From Pisolithus tinctorius (lineage: Eukaryota > Basidiomycota > Agaricomycetes > Boletales > Pisolithaceae): a stretch of DNA of 64,000 nt. This document shows, piece after piece, positions 46,447 to 57,575 of the stretch (position 1 is its first letter; every line of letters starts with the position of its first letter). The stretch is taken from NCBI GenBank assembly GCA_024663395.1, contig JANFAH010000023.1:806001-870000 (forward strand), in the 5' to 3' direction. Below the pieces are notes generated by a model. That model did no database searches, was not told the origin of the DNA, and saw nothing but the letters and a program-made list of their open reading frames with translations. Made by a program: the position numbers and the translations under genes.

Positions 46447-47951
46447 CTACTTCATTATGGCAAATTCCATGCACAGTCCCAAATTTGACTGCTGTGATGA
46501 TATAAGCAGTCCTTGCAGCCCTTCCTCTATCAAAGCATTTGCTGTACATTTCAATAGCTCTTCACAATCTGCACTCTCCTGTTCCATGCCTGAAGAGACA
46601 CATGCTAATCTGCAGTTTTTTTATTCATGACTTACTTACCAGTGAGCATCAGATAGCTTTGAGGTGGAAACTTCAGTTCATTCAGCCACCCTTTGATCTT
46701 TTCCAGACAGCCCCTTTGCAGCTGTTTTTCTACCTCTGGTACCTCTTTCATTGTGTCATCTACAGTTAACCCCCTTCTCATAAGCTCCTGAACTGCATCC
46801 AGATTTAAGGTATCTGCCTTTGTTAGTAACACAATCACAGGAACTGTGCAAATCCTCAATCTTTGCACTAAGTGTGATGTGATATTTGAGTACACATACC
46901 ATCTCCTGTATCACACTCATTAAAGAACTTCCTTTCAGCAGCCATGACCATCCTATGGCTTTCATTCAAAGGAATGCAATACCTTAATCAAATACAAAGA
47001 CCAGGTCAGTGCACTTACAGGCATGCTAGTCAGATATTTCCCTACCAAATTGCATGTATTCTCCTCTCCAGTTTAGAGGCCTTAGCTTGATCTGAGACAA
47101 ACTTCTTCATCTCATCAAATTCTGCCTCGCTCCCCGCCTCGAATCCACATGAGTCATGGAACACAAAGTGCGGATTACTTTTAAACACTAGCTCATCCTC
47201 AATGTTATGGTAGCCACGCTGCATAAGTTTGACGTGAGCGCCATGCAATTTCACGTGGTGGCCTTACCCCCAGTGAACCCCGCACCGCCCCAGTATCAAC
47301 CTGGCAAAATGACATGTTGATAAGTACGAAGCACATAACACACCCACACGTACCTTCTTTCCTTTTCTGTCGAAGATCTCAGGCTGATCGGTAGTGTTAC
47401 AAACCCGCTGTAAAATAGTTGTTTTACCCGCGTTTGCGCTGCCCATCACAAGAATGCGAACACGAGGGATGCGATCAATCTGCTTTTTGGCCTCGGTAGG
47501 ATCTAAGCTATAGTCTGAGTCCCCTGTAGGGACGACTGCATCCGGAGAAACTGAAGGAGAGACTTCAGTGGGGAGTAATATACCAGCATTGGGACTTGGG
47601 GGTTGAGAATGGATGCGATCAATCTGCTTTTTGGCCTCGGCAGGATCTAGGCGGTCGTCTGAAGCCCGTGTAGAGATGACTGCATGCGAAGTAACATGAG
47701 GGAGTGGCTTTAGTTGGAATCGGAACTAGTAACACACCAGCATTGCCACTCGGGGTCTGAGAAGGGATGCCATCAGTCTGCTTTTTGGCCTCAGTAGGAT
47801 CTAAGCAATCATCTGAAGCCCGTGTTGGGACGACTGCGCCCGGGACAACTGATGAAGTGGCTTCAGTGGGGAGTAACACACCAACACTGCCACTCGGAGG
47901 TTGAGAACGCCGCAACGAACGCCACCAGGAACGAAGAGCGCACGGCGCCAT
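46447..47951 (-). CDS. P-loop GTPase (G domain), Agaricomycete-type
   Basis: A continuous spliced frame exists on the minus strand. G1 is VRILVMGSANAGKTTILQRV (47419-47449 region), the switch/G3 block is VFHDSCGFEAGSEAEFDEMK and G4 is VPVIVLLTKADTLNLDAV. Between them lie RGYHNIEDELVFKSNPHF and HAIWYCIPLNESHRMVMAAE. The C-terminus CTANALIEEGLQGLLISSQQ ends FAIMK with TAG at 46447-46449. Introns are near 47300-47352, 47217-47265, 46980-47045, 46840-46896 and 46600-46630. These features match the small GTPase family expanded in mushrooms, with no known substrate. The N-terminus is made of three degenerate ~145-bp repeats. The start may instead be 47975. The 3' half is CpG-poor like the repeat block, the 5' half is not, yet the G domain is intact. 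Confidence 0.85.
47470..47905 (-). repeat. Three tandem ~145-bp coding repeats in the GTPase N-terminus
   Basis: Each unit encodes a version of SQPPSPNAGILLPTEVSPSV followed by a DPTEAKKQIDRI-like end. The middle unit carries a 9-nt in-frame insertion and a 1-nt shift. An intron from GTGTTACTAG to CGCATGCAG within that unit could restore the frame; otherwise the N-terminus is broken. Confidence 0.75.
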
Positions 47952-47975
47952 GGCGATGTGAAGAAGAGCAAACAA

Positions 47976-49021
47976 GTCTTAGGATGTCTTGAGCAGTAAG
48001 CGTGCTACGACTGTAGGGGACGATGGTGGTGAAGTACGCTGGGCAAGGGCCTGCGGATTCGAGTGGCGTTGAATCAACGTGCCTGTCTGTAGTGCACAGC
48101 CTGACACGTGTGTTAACTACGAACATCAAGCTCCTGTTGGACCATCCCTTTTCTTCTCGTCGTCTGACGCGTCCCGGTGATGTATCGGCGAGAGAAAGAC
48201 TCGACCATCGATCCGCTTTTGCTCTCTCGATTGCTCATAGCAATGCCGGGGGGGGGCTCATCCGATACTCTCCGCGGTACCAAGCCAGCTTGATAGGTGC
48301 ACTGGTTGTGCCTCTGGTGAAACGTACTACCGATCTTCTCAACAGCTTTGTGTTTCCATGCTCGCCCCGTCCTTCACACTAGACACTGTAACACATTGGG
48401 GTTTCCCCAGCTCCTCCCTCAAGGATCTGGTTTCCAAAAACTTCCACAATACTCGGCCGTGCAGTTGGGAGATCCACAATTAACATATCTCTTCGCTAAC
48501 CCACCCGAGTATTAGCACGCGGGATATAAACGATCATTGACCTGACCAAGACGCCCGCACAATGACGGGGTCAAGATCTTACCCACGCACCGATGTGCTA
48601 TGACTACATCCACTGGTGGTGTCGACAACGACCATCGCTGAGCATGCCAAGTCTATTGTCACCTCTCCATAGTACACGATCCAAGCTCCGCATCACCAGT
48701 GAGTGCTACGTTCTGGCTACCACCTTGTCCCCCCCTACTTCCATCCAGTTTAGATCCTGTCCTTCGCGCTGTGGGTGACTCCAACCGATAGCCATGGAAG
48801 TGGCAGGCTCTCGTATAAATTTACATGGCAATCTAATGGGACACCTATCAATCTTCATGCCATAGTCATTCATATGCGACTACGTAGTTTTCCAGCTAAA
48901 CATCAAAATAAAAACTTTTAGAGCATGTGCCTCGGTGCTCCTTCCATTGATGGACGGTCTTGTTACTCTCTGAGAGGTGAAGACAGTTCTACAGCCACAG
49001 ATACATACCGCATAACCCCTT
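47976..49021. other. Intergenic, no supported gene
   Basis: CpG-normal DNA. A 119-codon plus frame (48023-48382) overlaps the GTPase 5' region and has no recognisable features. A G-run lies at ~48249. Confidence 0.5.
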
Positions 49022-49690
49022 CCTCACCTATCGTTGCTTCTCATACTCCGTCCAGGGCGACTTCATGAGTCTCACCGCTGGAATCAAGTGCAGAGGCCGT
49101 CAGAGCATCCCGATTGTACTCGCCTAGCATTTCACATAATGAGAATAGCCCAGATTCGAGTTGTTGTCGTTATCTGGTGTCAAGATACACAACAGGTCGT
49201 TTATAGAGTCGCTGTATGCTAAGAGGATGTGTTCTACATGCTTTGCGAGGATTCAGCTTTTTGTGTTTCAACGGCAATTGCGGAGTGTTGTGTTGTGTGC
49301 ACATGCGGGGCAGTTTTGAGTACGGCGAGAAGTCCACTAAGAGCACGTCTCTCGGCAATGCCGAGCGGCTGAGATGGTGAAATACAAGACGGAAGTGTTC
49401 CTGCGACGAGTTTACTCTACTTAGCTCCTAGCTAGGGACGCATGCGCCTGGTTACAACAGCGGTCGATGCAAAACAAAGGCTAGATGCGGGAGTCTATGT
49501 ATAACTATGTCACGTCTCAGACGAACGAGAGAGCCCGCTATGGAAAGGATGCAGTGAAAAATCGCAAACAAGGTGGCGGCGTCGGCGGTTGTCGTAGTCG
49601 GTAGACTCCGATAGGATTTTACAGAGCAAAGACCAGGTCGATTGAATGCACAGCAGCGGACTGCCATTGGAGATAGCCATGTTCTTTGCA
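49022..49690 (-). pseudogene. C-terminal fragment of an Urb2/Npa2-like nucleolar protein
   Basis: Minus-strand blocks in order: LVRLRRDIVIHRLPHLAF (~49500-49560), PLGIAERRALSGLLAVLK (~49320-49375), TQKAES (~49265), KHVEHILLAYSDSINDLL (~49200-49250), LCEMLGEYNRDALTASAL (~49090-49140) and EYEKQR with stop (~49028). This order matches my knowledge of the Urb2/Npa2 C-terminal domain, which acts in 60S pre-ribosome processing. The blocks lie in different frames with small deletions and stops between them, so this piece is decayed. The N-terminal part appears to lie beyond the multikinase gene at 53.2-55.2 kb. Confidence 0.6.
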
Positions 49691-49767
49691 GTCACGTGTT
49701 CCTACGTAAGTTTTAGCATCCCCTCTTTATCTTCCCTCCCAAATTACTTCTTAAAGGGCCTCACACA

Positions 49768-49945
49768 AAGAGCTGAGCTCGAGGCGAGCAGTAGAATAAT
49801 CTGTGCATCCGTATGGGTCCTACCTCCTGTTAGCCTACGTTCCGTCGATCGAAACAGATGGGTGAAGGGCTGTCTCCGTTGAGGTCCATCCATTCCATCG
49901 TGTGTAAGGTATAAAATGCGTGCTAAGGGAAGTTAGGCGTCGAGT
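49768..49945. repeat. Diverged repeat, copy 1 (partner 57138-57352)
   Basis: Shared blocks are GAGCTGAGCTCGAGG, CCTACCTCCTGTTAGCC, GAGGTCCATCCATTCCATCG and AGGTTAGG(C/T)GTCGAGTC. The copies lie ~460 bp upstream of the multikinase start and ~220 bp upstream of the PSD start. On the minus strand copy 2 could read MEWMDLRRDTLLFVDVAS. Confidence 0.7.
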
Positions 49946-50409
49946 CATGCCTTTCGGAGCTAAAGAAACGGAGTTTCTTCGACTGCTTGTGGGCCACCGA
50001 CAGATCCGTGTTTCGTGCGAGGTTTGTAGGTCAGATTCGAGTTTGGGGATGTAAATCAGACTCGGGTGTTGAAGTTAAGTGCAGTACGTTTCAACTGCCA
50101 CGGCTGGAGCACGGGCCGGATGCTCGCAGTCTCACTGTCTAATGCTTGTGACAAGAAATTCGGTGCGAGTACTTGGCTCGTGTATCTCACATATCAGCGA
50201 CAACTTCCACGCTCGAAGAGCTTGTCCATTGCTTTGGCACCGTAGCTCTTCGAAGGCAAGAACTTCGTTTCGCTGTGACTACAAGCGCTTGAGTCAGAGT
50301 GTTCGACGTCAGCCCGGCTATCAACCAGACAACCACGAGGATCGAGTTTGACAGCTTTGATTATCTGATTTCTTGGCTTGCTGTCTGATTTTGTTCTCTT
50401 CCACCGACA

Positions 50410-51777
50410 ATGTCAACGGACGCGGTATCAACCTCGTCGCCACATGCACATATTACCATCCAGCGATCCCACACCCTTCCACCCACAGCGCCGCTCTCCT
50501 CACAGGTCGGTGGACACGCAGGAGTACAGACAACAGAGGATGGCTCGTTACTCCTCAAACCGGCCCTCTCTAGAGAACTGGCGTTCTACCAGCTCGTTCG
50601 TGATGGCATATCGTCAGACATCGGCGGCCCGACCGCGGCTGTGTCAGGATTGAAACCGCTATTGCCATGGATTCCAAAATTCCTAGGAGTGCTATCGATC
50701 GGAAACCACCTCGTAGACGTCTCGCCGGAAACGATGGCGACGCATGGTCTGCCCGCTGTCCCGCCAGCCAACGGAACAACGACCACGATCGTCCTGGAGA
50801 ATCTCACATATGGGTTCCACAAACCATGCATTCTCGACGTCAAGTTGGGGACCATACTCTACGATGAAGACGCTCCTCCCGAAAAGAAGGAGCGTATGAT
50901 TCGTACCGCTGCGAACACGACCAGTCTCAGTACTGGCGTACGTCTTACGGGCTTCCAGGTATAACTTCCTGTTGATGTCTGTGTTTATATTCAGGAACTT
51001 GTATAGGTATATGCCAACGATCACCCCGATCCCGTACTTACACCCAAGAAATACGGAAAAATGATCAAGCCAGAACATCTACCAGACGGGATCGCGCGGT
51101 TTTTTCCCTTTCGCCACCCGGCTTCTTCCACCACCGCGCCTCCCTCCTTCCCATCATCAAGCGATGACATAACCACTCCTGATAACATCCAACCAGGCTT
51201 ACCTCCACTTTCCTTGTTTGTTCTACTCACACGCCTCCTCGAGGCACTTGAACGTCTCCGCGCAGCACTTGCCGAAGCAGAAGTACGCATCGTAGGCGGG
51301 AGCATCCTTATCATATATGAAGGCGACTGGGCACGTGCAGAAAAGGCTGTGCGGATACTAGAAGGCGATTCTGATCTGAACAGCAAGCCTACCGCTGCGG
51401 GCGAAGGTTTGGGTAGGAACGAGGAAGGGTCTTTGGACGAAGAAGATGAAGACGAAGAGGAGACGATCACGGTCGAAGTTGACGAAAGCGGTCACCTCAT
51501 GCTGGACGACGTCGCAACGAGTCGTGTCGTTGAGTCTTTCGAAGAAAACGACGACGACGACGAATGTGAAGACGAGGATGAAAACGATGACCCGCGCCCG
51601 TTCAGACTCTCCCTAATCGACTTTGCGCACACACGACTCGTGCCTGGACAAGGACCTGACACGGGCGTGCTGCTCGGTATAGACACGCTCATCCGGCTCA
51701 TTCGCGAGCGACGGGACGTTGTTCAGCTGTTGATCAATGAAGGTGTAGACGCTGGGAGTGCTCGTGGTCACACGTAG
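50410..51777 (+). CDS. Inositol polyphosphate multikinase (Ipk2/Arg82-like)
   Basis: Two exons, 50410-50958 and 51007-51777, join in phase (GFQ|VYAND) across a 48-nt intron and encode 439 residues. The family signature PxxxDxKxG is present as PCILDVKLG, followed by TILYDEDAPPEKKERMIRTA and TGVRLTGFQV, which favours the Arg82/IPMK subgroup over Kcs1-type InsP6 kinases. GGSILIIYEGD is the SSLL-type motif and LSLIDFAHT holds the metal-binding Asp. The enzyme phosphorylates inositol tris/tetrakisphosphates to InsP5, and in yeast it also acts in nuclear transcription control. Between the last two motifs is an Asp/Glu-rich insert (about 51420-51590) typical of low-complexity loops. No disruption seen. 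Fungal relatives vary in length mainly through this acidic loop. Confidence 0.93.
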
Positions 51778-52095
51778 ATGCGATATACCGTGCCGTGGTA
51801 AACGTGTCTGGCGGATGCGATGCGTGCTTGGCCCGTACCTTATACTTTGTGGAAGGGCCCACTCCAAGGAAGGAGAGCGTTAGCCAATACGTCGGCAAAG
51901 ATACCAATTAGACCAACGTATGGCGACGGATGTACGCACTTCAAACCAATACACCGAAACACTAGAAGCCCGGAGTATACAATGGTTCAGCAGGGAACTG
52001 TCCTTAGTGGCCAGGCCTGGCATACTCGTCTACTCTACTACTAGACTAGTAAGTCTATCTTATTTACAAGCTCCAGCACGAGATAATACCTTGGT

Positions 52096-53000
52096 TTACC
52101 CCCTAAAATTCCAATAGACCGGGTCCGAGCAGAACACATGCCCCAAAATATTTCCATTGCCGATATCCGCACTCCCACAAGGCGTTCCCGCACCCGCAAC
52201 ACGTTCCATCCCCACACCAACAATGTGCAGGACTGCACCCTCCCTCCGTACCCCGCGAATCACTGACATCCCCTCCCTTACCTTCGCAGCAGCTGTACGA
52301 TTGCTTCTGTCCATGTACGTGCCTCGCAGAGGTTCGGAGCATGTAGTATGAGGGTCTCCCCGCCTCGAGGGTAGGCACGGTGGATGCGTATGTAGGCACT
52401 GTCAGAGCAAGCGCGGTTTTGTGCAGTGTGGATTTCGAGTTTGCGAACGGGGAGAGCCTAGCGGCGATGTCCTCCGCGACAAGTTGGAGATCTCTCATGT
52501 ATATGCAGATGAGTTCGAATATCGCTTCCTGTGGTTTCCATTCTACCGCTGGTGCCCCTTCGAGCTCAGTCCGGTCGACTAGGCTCGCCTTGTGTCATCC
52601 CAAATGCCGGGCTACTTTCGCGTATCGTCGAGTTTTGTGGTTCTCCCGGGACAGAATGCCGAGGCACGTACGAATACGACCAGACATATGTAGTTGGAAT
52701 CTTGCGTTTGTCCGGCGTAGTAGAGCGCGTACAACTTGAAACCTATCGATGACACGAACGTCCCAGAGCTCTCTGGGTTCACCGAGGGCAACGCGGACGG
52801 ACTACAAACAGGGGCTCCATAGTCATGGCTTACAGAACAAACCACATTTATAGAATGGTTGCCAAGCATTGACACTATTATGCACAGCAGTCGATCTTCA
52901 TGTCGTTCTCCCATTCATACACGGACAGCTGTACACTGCATCAAATCACGGATTTAACGAAATACATCATCTTCACCTAGCGTCGCAGGCTTTGATGAGC
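52096..53000 (-). CDS. Unidentified minus-strand gene, 3' part
   Basis: I do not recognise it. Coding-like blocks in order on minus: DRLLCIIVSMLGNHSINVV (~52860), VRALLRRTNARFQLHMSGR (~52700), KPQEAIFELICIYMRDLQLV (~52510), EDIAARLSPFANSKSTLHKT (~52450), ASTVPTLEAGRPSYYML (~52360), and, after a frame change at ~52320, GAVLHIVGVGMERVAGAG and GHVFCSDPVYWNFRG ending at TAA 52096-52098. The frame change and an apparent stop at ~52590 may be introns or damage. CpG-rich codon use supports real coding. It may be a separate gene or the continuation of the Urb2-like frame upstream. Confidence 0.45.
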
Positions 53001-53159
53001 TCGCAACTTGTATCAATCGAGTGCGGAAATCACATAGGCATTGCAATGCAGCAGAAGCGACAATGTCATCCGAACCTAGCATATCAGGATTCCGTTGCTC
53101 CCTTTTCTGTTGCTGCTTCTCGCGCTTCTTTCTCTTGCTTTCGTCTTCGTGTTGGGGAG

Positions 53160-55180
53160 CTACTCACCTCGTCCATGTCGCATACACTCCCAGGCGATAT
53201 CCCACACCAACTTTCCAACCTCGTCCCACATGACTCCTGAATTCTGAGCACCGGGGATATACGCATACAGGGAGAGGCTAGCGAGAACGATCACAGACAC
53301 ACGAGGAACATAAGTAAGTGCAACTGTTAGCGAGCGACACTTCGACCGCAGTGTACCATCGTCATTATCGTGTCCTGCTATTGGTATCTCTTCCCCTTCA
53401 CCAGTTTTTCGTCGCTTACCGCCGCGTCGACTTTGACCTCTTTCAACAGTGTATGCTTTCCACATGCGCGTGAGTTCTTGCAAAATAGCCGGCCCTGATT
53501 CTACAGATTGTAAAGGTCTCAAAGGCATACGGAGAGCTCTAGTGAGCGACAAAACATGTGACCGAAGCGGAGTGAACATCACGTCATGCAGGGGTACAGG
53601 GAGAGACCGCGAGGAGACCGGCTTGGGCGGGCTGAGTGAAGAGAGGCAGTAAGAAGCGTGAGGATGTACGCGTATACCATATGGGTCTTAGTGTGATAGT
53701 CGAGAAGGCCCAAGAGTAGTCGCTGAACAACATCCTTCGGCCGCACGGAGAGCGGGTGCGGCAACTAGGAAATCGAAGATTAGTTTGAGAGGTACGCCAG
53801 GACAAATACGAGGTAAATTACTACTACTCACACCGACAACAACGCCCAGTAACCTCTGCGATTTGCCGCCTACTATTTCACGCTCAACTCTTACCAGCAC
53901 GTTGAGAACATCTATTGCCAGAGTCACGACCGACAGGTCAGTCGAGTGATAAACTTGACCCGCGCGCTTGACTGTGACCAGCACAAGTTCCCTCGCTTCT
54001 ATCAAAGCAGACTCTGCATCACGACTAGGAGCCGTGTTCCGAATGTCTAACTCAATTGTGCATGGGGTGTACAAGCATTCCTTTTCGATCACGTACGAGC
54101 GCCATGCATGCATCCGTCCTTTGTGCTCTGGAGTCCACCGTTACGGTATCGCGTAGAAGAACCTTCCAACAGGACTCCCAGACCTTCTTTGCATCAGCGA
54201 GCACGGCCTCACGAATGGCCAGGGCAGGAGATGCCAATACGGACGAAGAGGGGAAAGGCGTTGTGCGGTGGCGATTTACTGCACAAAGACGTGCAGAAAA
54301 GAGGCATGGCAGGAGGGAAAAGCAATGGGCCGTGCACATGTGCGAAAGCGCATCCAATGTGTCGAGAGTTGCTTGGGCCCTTCAACGGAGAGTAGTGTCT
54401 CGATACCTGCATGGTAAGGAGTGTCATGATGTTGTTTCGGGGTTTTCGACAATGGGTTTTCTCGGCTTGATGGTGCATTCAGCGACTGAGAAGCTATAGA
54501 GGACGAAAGGGTACAACTCCAAAGAAGCATGTGTGTCGAAAGAAAGATAGTGTATAGCCAGTGTGTGAGTAAATCGGGACAGAAAACAAACAGAAGGTAG
54601 AATGTAGGAGGATCACCTTCTTCTTGTGCCCGAAGTTCCCAAGCGCCTCCCTGTATGATGCGACTACCATGATACGTGACCACGCCGAATCATCTTGAAT
54701 ACCCTGTGTGAGAGAGCGCATCCTCAAATACAGTTGGTTTCACACTCACTTCCAAGGCACGGAAACGTCCAATATGGCTGCAAGGCATTCCATCCAAACA
54801 TCCAAGCCCACTCATTTCTCCGCCCAGGGCCATGAAGTCGCAAGCACGGCACGCACAAGTGCATATATGCCGCCAAGATCGATGTCGCGGATGTGTGAAT
54901 GTGAGACGAGCTCGCGGACAATTCCTGCAAGGTTGTTCGGATAGATCAGCGGCGGAGCCAGGATCACAGTGGGCGAACAGAAAACACAGAAGACGAGTAT
55001 CTGCTGTAATGGCAACCACGCGCGAGAGCAGCCAGTACCCATTCGACAAGAACTTCGGCCGTTTTCACAGCACCAAACAACGTATCCGACCGAGTGTCGT
55101 TGGCGATGTGAATTTTGAATGGTCTGTCAGAGCTGGCGCTGAGGGTGGGTCTATGGGAACGAGAGCGTGAATATTACAGC
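53160..55180 (-). pseudogene. Urb2/Npa2-like gene, N-terminal and middle part, probably disrupted
   Basis: Minus-strand blocks: FKIHIANDTRSDTLFGAVK then TAEVLVEWVLAALAR (~55040-55130); GGIYALVRAVLATSWPWAEK, an in-frame TGA at ~54811, then VGLDVWMECLAAILDVSVPW; SAWSRIMVVASYREALGNF (~54620-54690); EARELVLVTVKRAGQVYHST and VVTLAIDVLNVLVRVEREIV (~53870-54010); MFTPLRSHVLSLTRALRMPL (~53520-53580); RSLTVALTYVPRVSVIVLAS (~53280-53340). The helical, hydrophobic pattern and the EVLVEWVL and SYREAL blocks resemble Urb2 N-terminal regions. There is no clear start codon, and the exon after VSVPW does not join in the right phase. The matching C-terminus is 3.5 kb further, beyond the multikinase gene. Assignment is from memory of the family. 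Confidence 0.45.
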
Positions 55181-55870
55181 AGTTTCGGGAAAGGTTTGCC
55201 GTGAGAGAAAATCCTCGAAATTGCCGCCATGTCATGCAGCACGCATCTCAGAATTGAAATATCTCGTGAACCAGAACAGCTAGTGCCCTAATTCCTTCAG
55301 ATTTGGACTCCCCGGATTCAATTTCAGGGCACCGTGGCAAGAAACCTAACATTCATCGTTCCGTTCTGATGGTCAAAAATTACCCCCTCGCGGACGGTGC
55401 GATCGCATTTGCTCATGTAAGAACACCTTTTCCAAGTCGAAATCCAAACGAGTAAGGACGTTGTACGGTGCTGGAGGCAAGGAAGTGTTCCCGAAAGGAT
55501 AACTACGGTATTCTTCACCTTAGCTTATCTTTGCATCTTTTGATAGTGGCAAGTTACTTCCCAACAGCTTCTCTGCACGCTGTATCACCCGCCGTGGCGC
55601 AGGCGCGTGAGTATTGCTTGGGTGTGTGCCATGGACACCTCGTCGATGACAGTTGCAGCAGTCCAGGTGTGATGGTGACGGCCGTGAATCCCAAGCAGAA
55701 AGATGGGAAGTGCCTTGCGGGCACTGAACCGATCCATCAATCCACCCAACCAGTACCCGACAGAAGATCGGACAGCGCTTGACGCCGGAAGACACGTTTA
55801 GATCATTCTCATCCCACACGTCTTATTCAACACCACAAGTGGCTCTACTGTCAGTATAGATTGGTTCACT
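55181..55870. other. Intergenic, no supported gene
   Basis: A 104-codon plus frame (55468-55782) with a hydrophobic N-terminal segment (LHLSLSLHLLIVASYFP) could be a small secreted protein, but nothing else supports it. Confidence 0.35.
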
Positions 55871-55871
55871 T

Positions 55872-56500
55872 CTTTAGATCAAACCAAGCTTGAAAGCACT
55901 GACAGACAACATTCATGTTTTGGGATTGTGAGTGACGCTGGCTGGTTTACTTGTCAACTCCATCCTGGCTTGTACCAGAAAGAAGCGAGGTGCGCTCGGC
56001 CGTGCCCTGACGAATGTTTGACCAGAGACGCGAAATTGTTTCAGGATGATTGGAGCTTCGACTACTTGAAGTACGACACTGGGAATTTTGCGTGCTTAAG
56101 CACTCATGATACTGTCCATTTTGCAGGTACGACAACTGCGCAGTGCCACTTGGCAACATCACGAGGGAGGACATCATGGATCGTGCCTGTATGCCAATAT
56201 TTCTGCCACTCAATTCCTCAGCCTGCACTAGGACACATGCGCATGGCAAATGCCATATCCGACTTATCACAGTCTACAGGAGAACCTCCTCTCATTTTGT
56301 CCCCATACGAATGGTGGAGGGAATCCGATCTTTATGCCTTCGTGTACAGGAGAAAGCGTGGCCGTGGGGGAAGAGATACGGTCGGAGTTGGTGGGCACGT
56401 TTTCGTATACTAACGGAGTGGGACTGATCCTGACGACAAAATGCCCAGACTACTGACGATATCTGTGCATTCAATGTATCTTCACTCATTCACGTATTGC
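55872..56500 (+). pseudogene. Truncated GH27 alpha-galactosidase copy
   Basis: Diverged duplicate of exons found at 61140-61930: TDRQHSCFG-region, [32 protein letters not shown], then across an intron YDNCAVPLGNITREDIMDR (with the KYDNC nucleophile context), [20 protein letters not shown]. The two introns between HALG and SDAGW in the full gene are missing here, so GGGATT runs straight into GTGAGTGACGC and breaks the sequence. The LSLCEWG block has become LSPYEWW. Nothing matching the N-terminal signal or C-terminal half is present. It is a gene fragment, not an active enzyme. Confidence 0.8.
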
Positions 56501-57137
56501 TGTCGGAAACGAATATTTCACTTCGGCCTGTCTGCTAAGGCCAGTCTCATGAAGTCACTTCTGCTTGGGATCGTCAGCGGACAAACAAGCCTAACGTTGA
56601 ATACGTGCAGCTCGCTGACTTGACGATTGACAACTGGTGGCGGCGGGGACTTTCGTCGACATGATTTCGGTCGCGCGGTACTCTTGCGTGTCATTGCCAG
56701 CTGTTCCCGCCAAGGAGATCCGGGTTGTGGTAACTTACAGGTGGATAAACATCCAGCGGGGACGTTATTTCTTGACTGTGGGATTGTAGCGAAAAGGAAA
56801 CAGGAGACGTTAACGCGAAGAGTGACGATTCCAAGTTTGTCATGTCTCTTCGCTTGGGAACTTGCAGCGAGCGATGTTTGGTCACCTTGATGCGCCGAGG
56901 GCGTATGTAGGCTTCATGGAATGAATACGCTAGCACGGGTATCGGCCTGTCCGACAAGATAACAACTGTTTGGTGTACCTGGGGGATGGGATTCATGCCA
57001 TCCATTTCCTGTTGGGCTCCATCGACTTGGCTGCCAATGCCAGTGTCAGCTGTCTCGGTCACGGTGGAGTCTGCATCGACCGATGGAAGCTGAAGAGGCG
57101 TCCCACCGCTGGAACAGCGACAAAGAACCTCGCAAGC
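56501..57137. other. Intergenic, no supported gene
   Basis: CpG-normal DNA. Frames such as 56691-57182 (minus) have no recognisable domain. Confidence 0.4.
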
Positions 57138-57352
57138 GATGAGCTGAGCTCGAGGGAAGCAGTGGAATAATAATCTGCGCATATCTGTACATGTTTTCGT
57201 GCGTCTGACTAAGCACTATATCGGCGTGTCCTACCTCCTGTTAGCCGACGTTCCAGCGATCGAAGCGACGTCGACAAAGAGGAGGGTGTCTCTGCGGAGG
57301 TCCATCCATTCCATCGTATGTAGAAAACCGAGGGAAGGTTAGGTGTCGAGTC
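57138..57352. repeat. Diverged repeat, copy 2 (partner 49768-49945)
   Basis: See partner. This copy contains an extra ~45-nt stretch (ATATCTGTACATG... region) that is flanked by GT and AG on the minus strand and could be an intron of a shared ancestral minus-strand gene. Confidence 0.7.
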
Positions 57353-57575
57353 GGGCTCTCGCTGTACAGTTCAGTTGCTATGAATTTTCATGTCAACGTC
57401 TTCCTAAATGTTCTGCAAGGCCATTCAAATCAGGGAGACAGGAAATGGTGGAATCGCGGTCATGACCAGTCAGTAACAGGTTTAAACCATATATTCGCTT
57501 ACTGATGTTGTCAGAGGAAAGAGGCCCTTGCAGGCTGCCTCGCACGTCATCCAGTCTACAACTAGTGCCACAGCC

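Noticed and set aside
48023..48382. 119-codon plus frame near the GTPase 5' end
   Set aside because: No domain, unusual composition, overlaps the likely GTPase upstream region on the other strand.
51021..51470. 149-codon minus frame opposite the multikinase
   Set aside because: Antisense shadow of an acidic, low-complexity coding region (poly-Ser opposite Asp/Glu codons).
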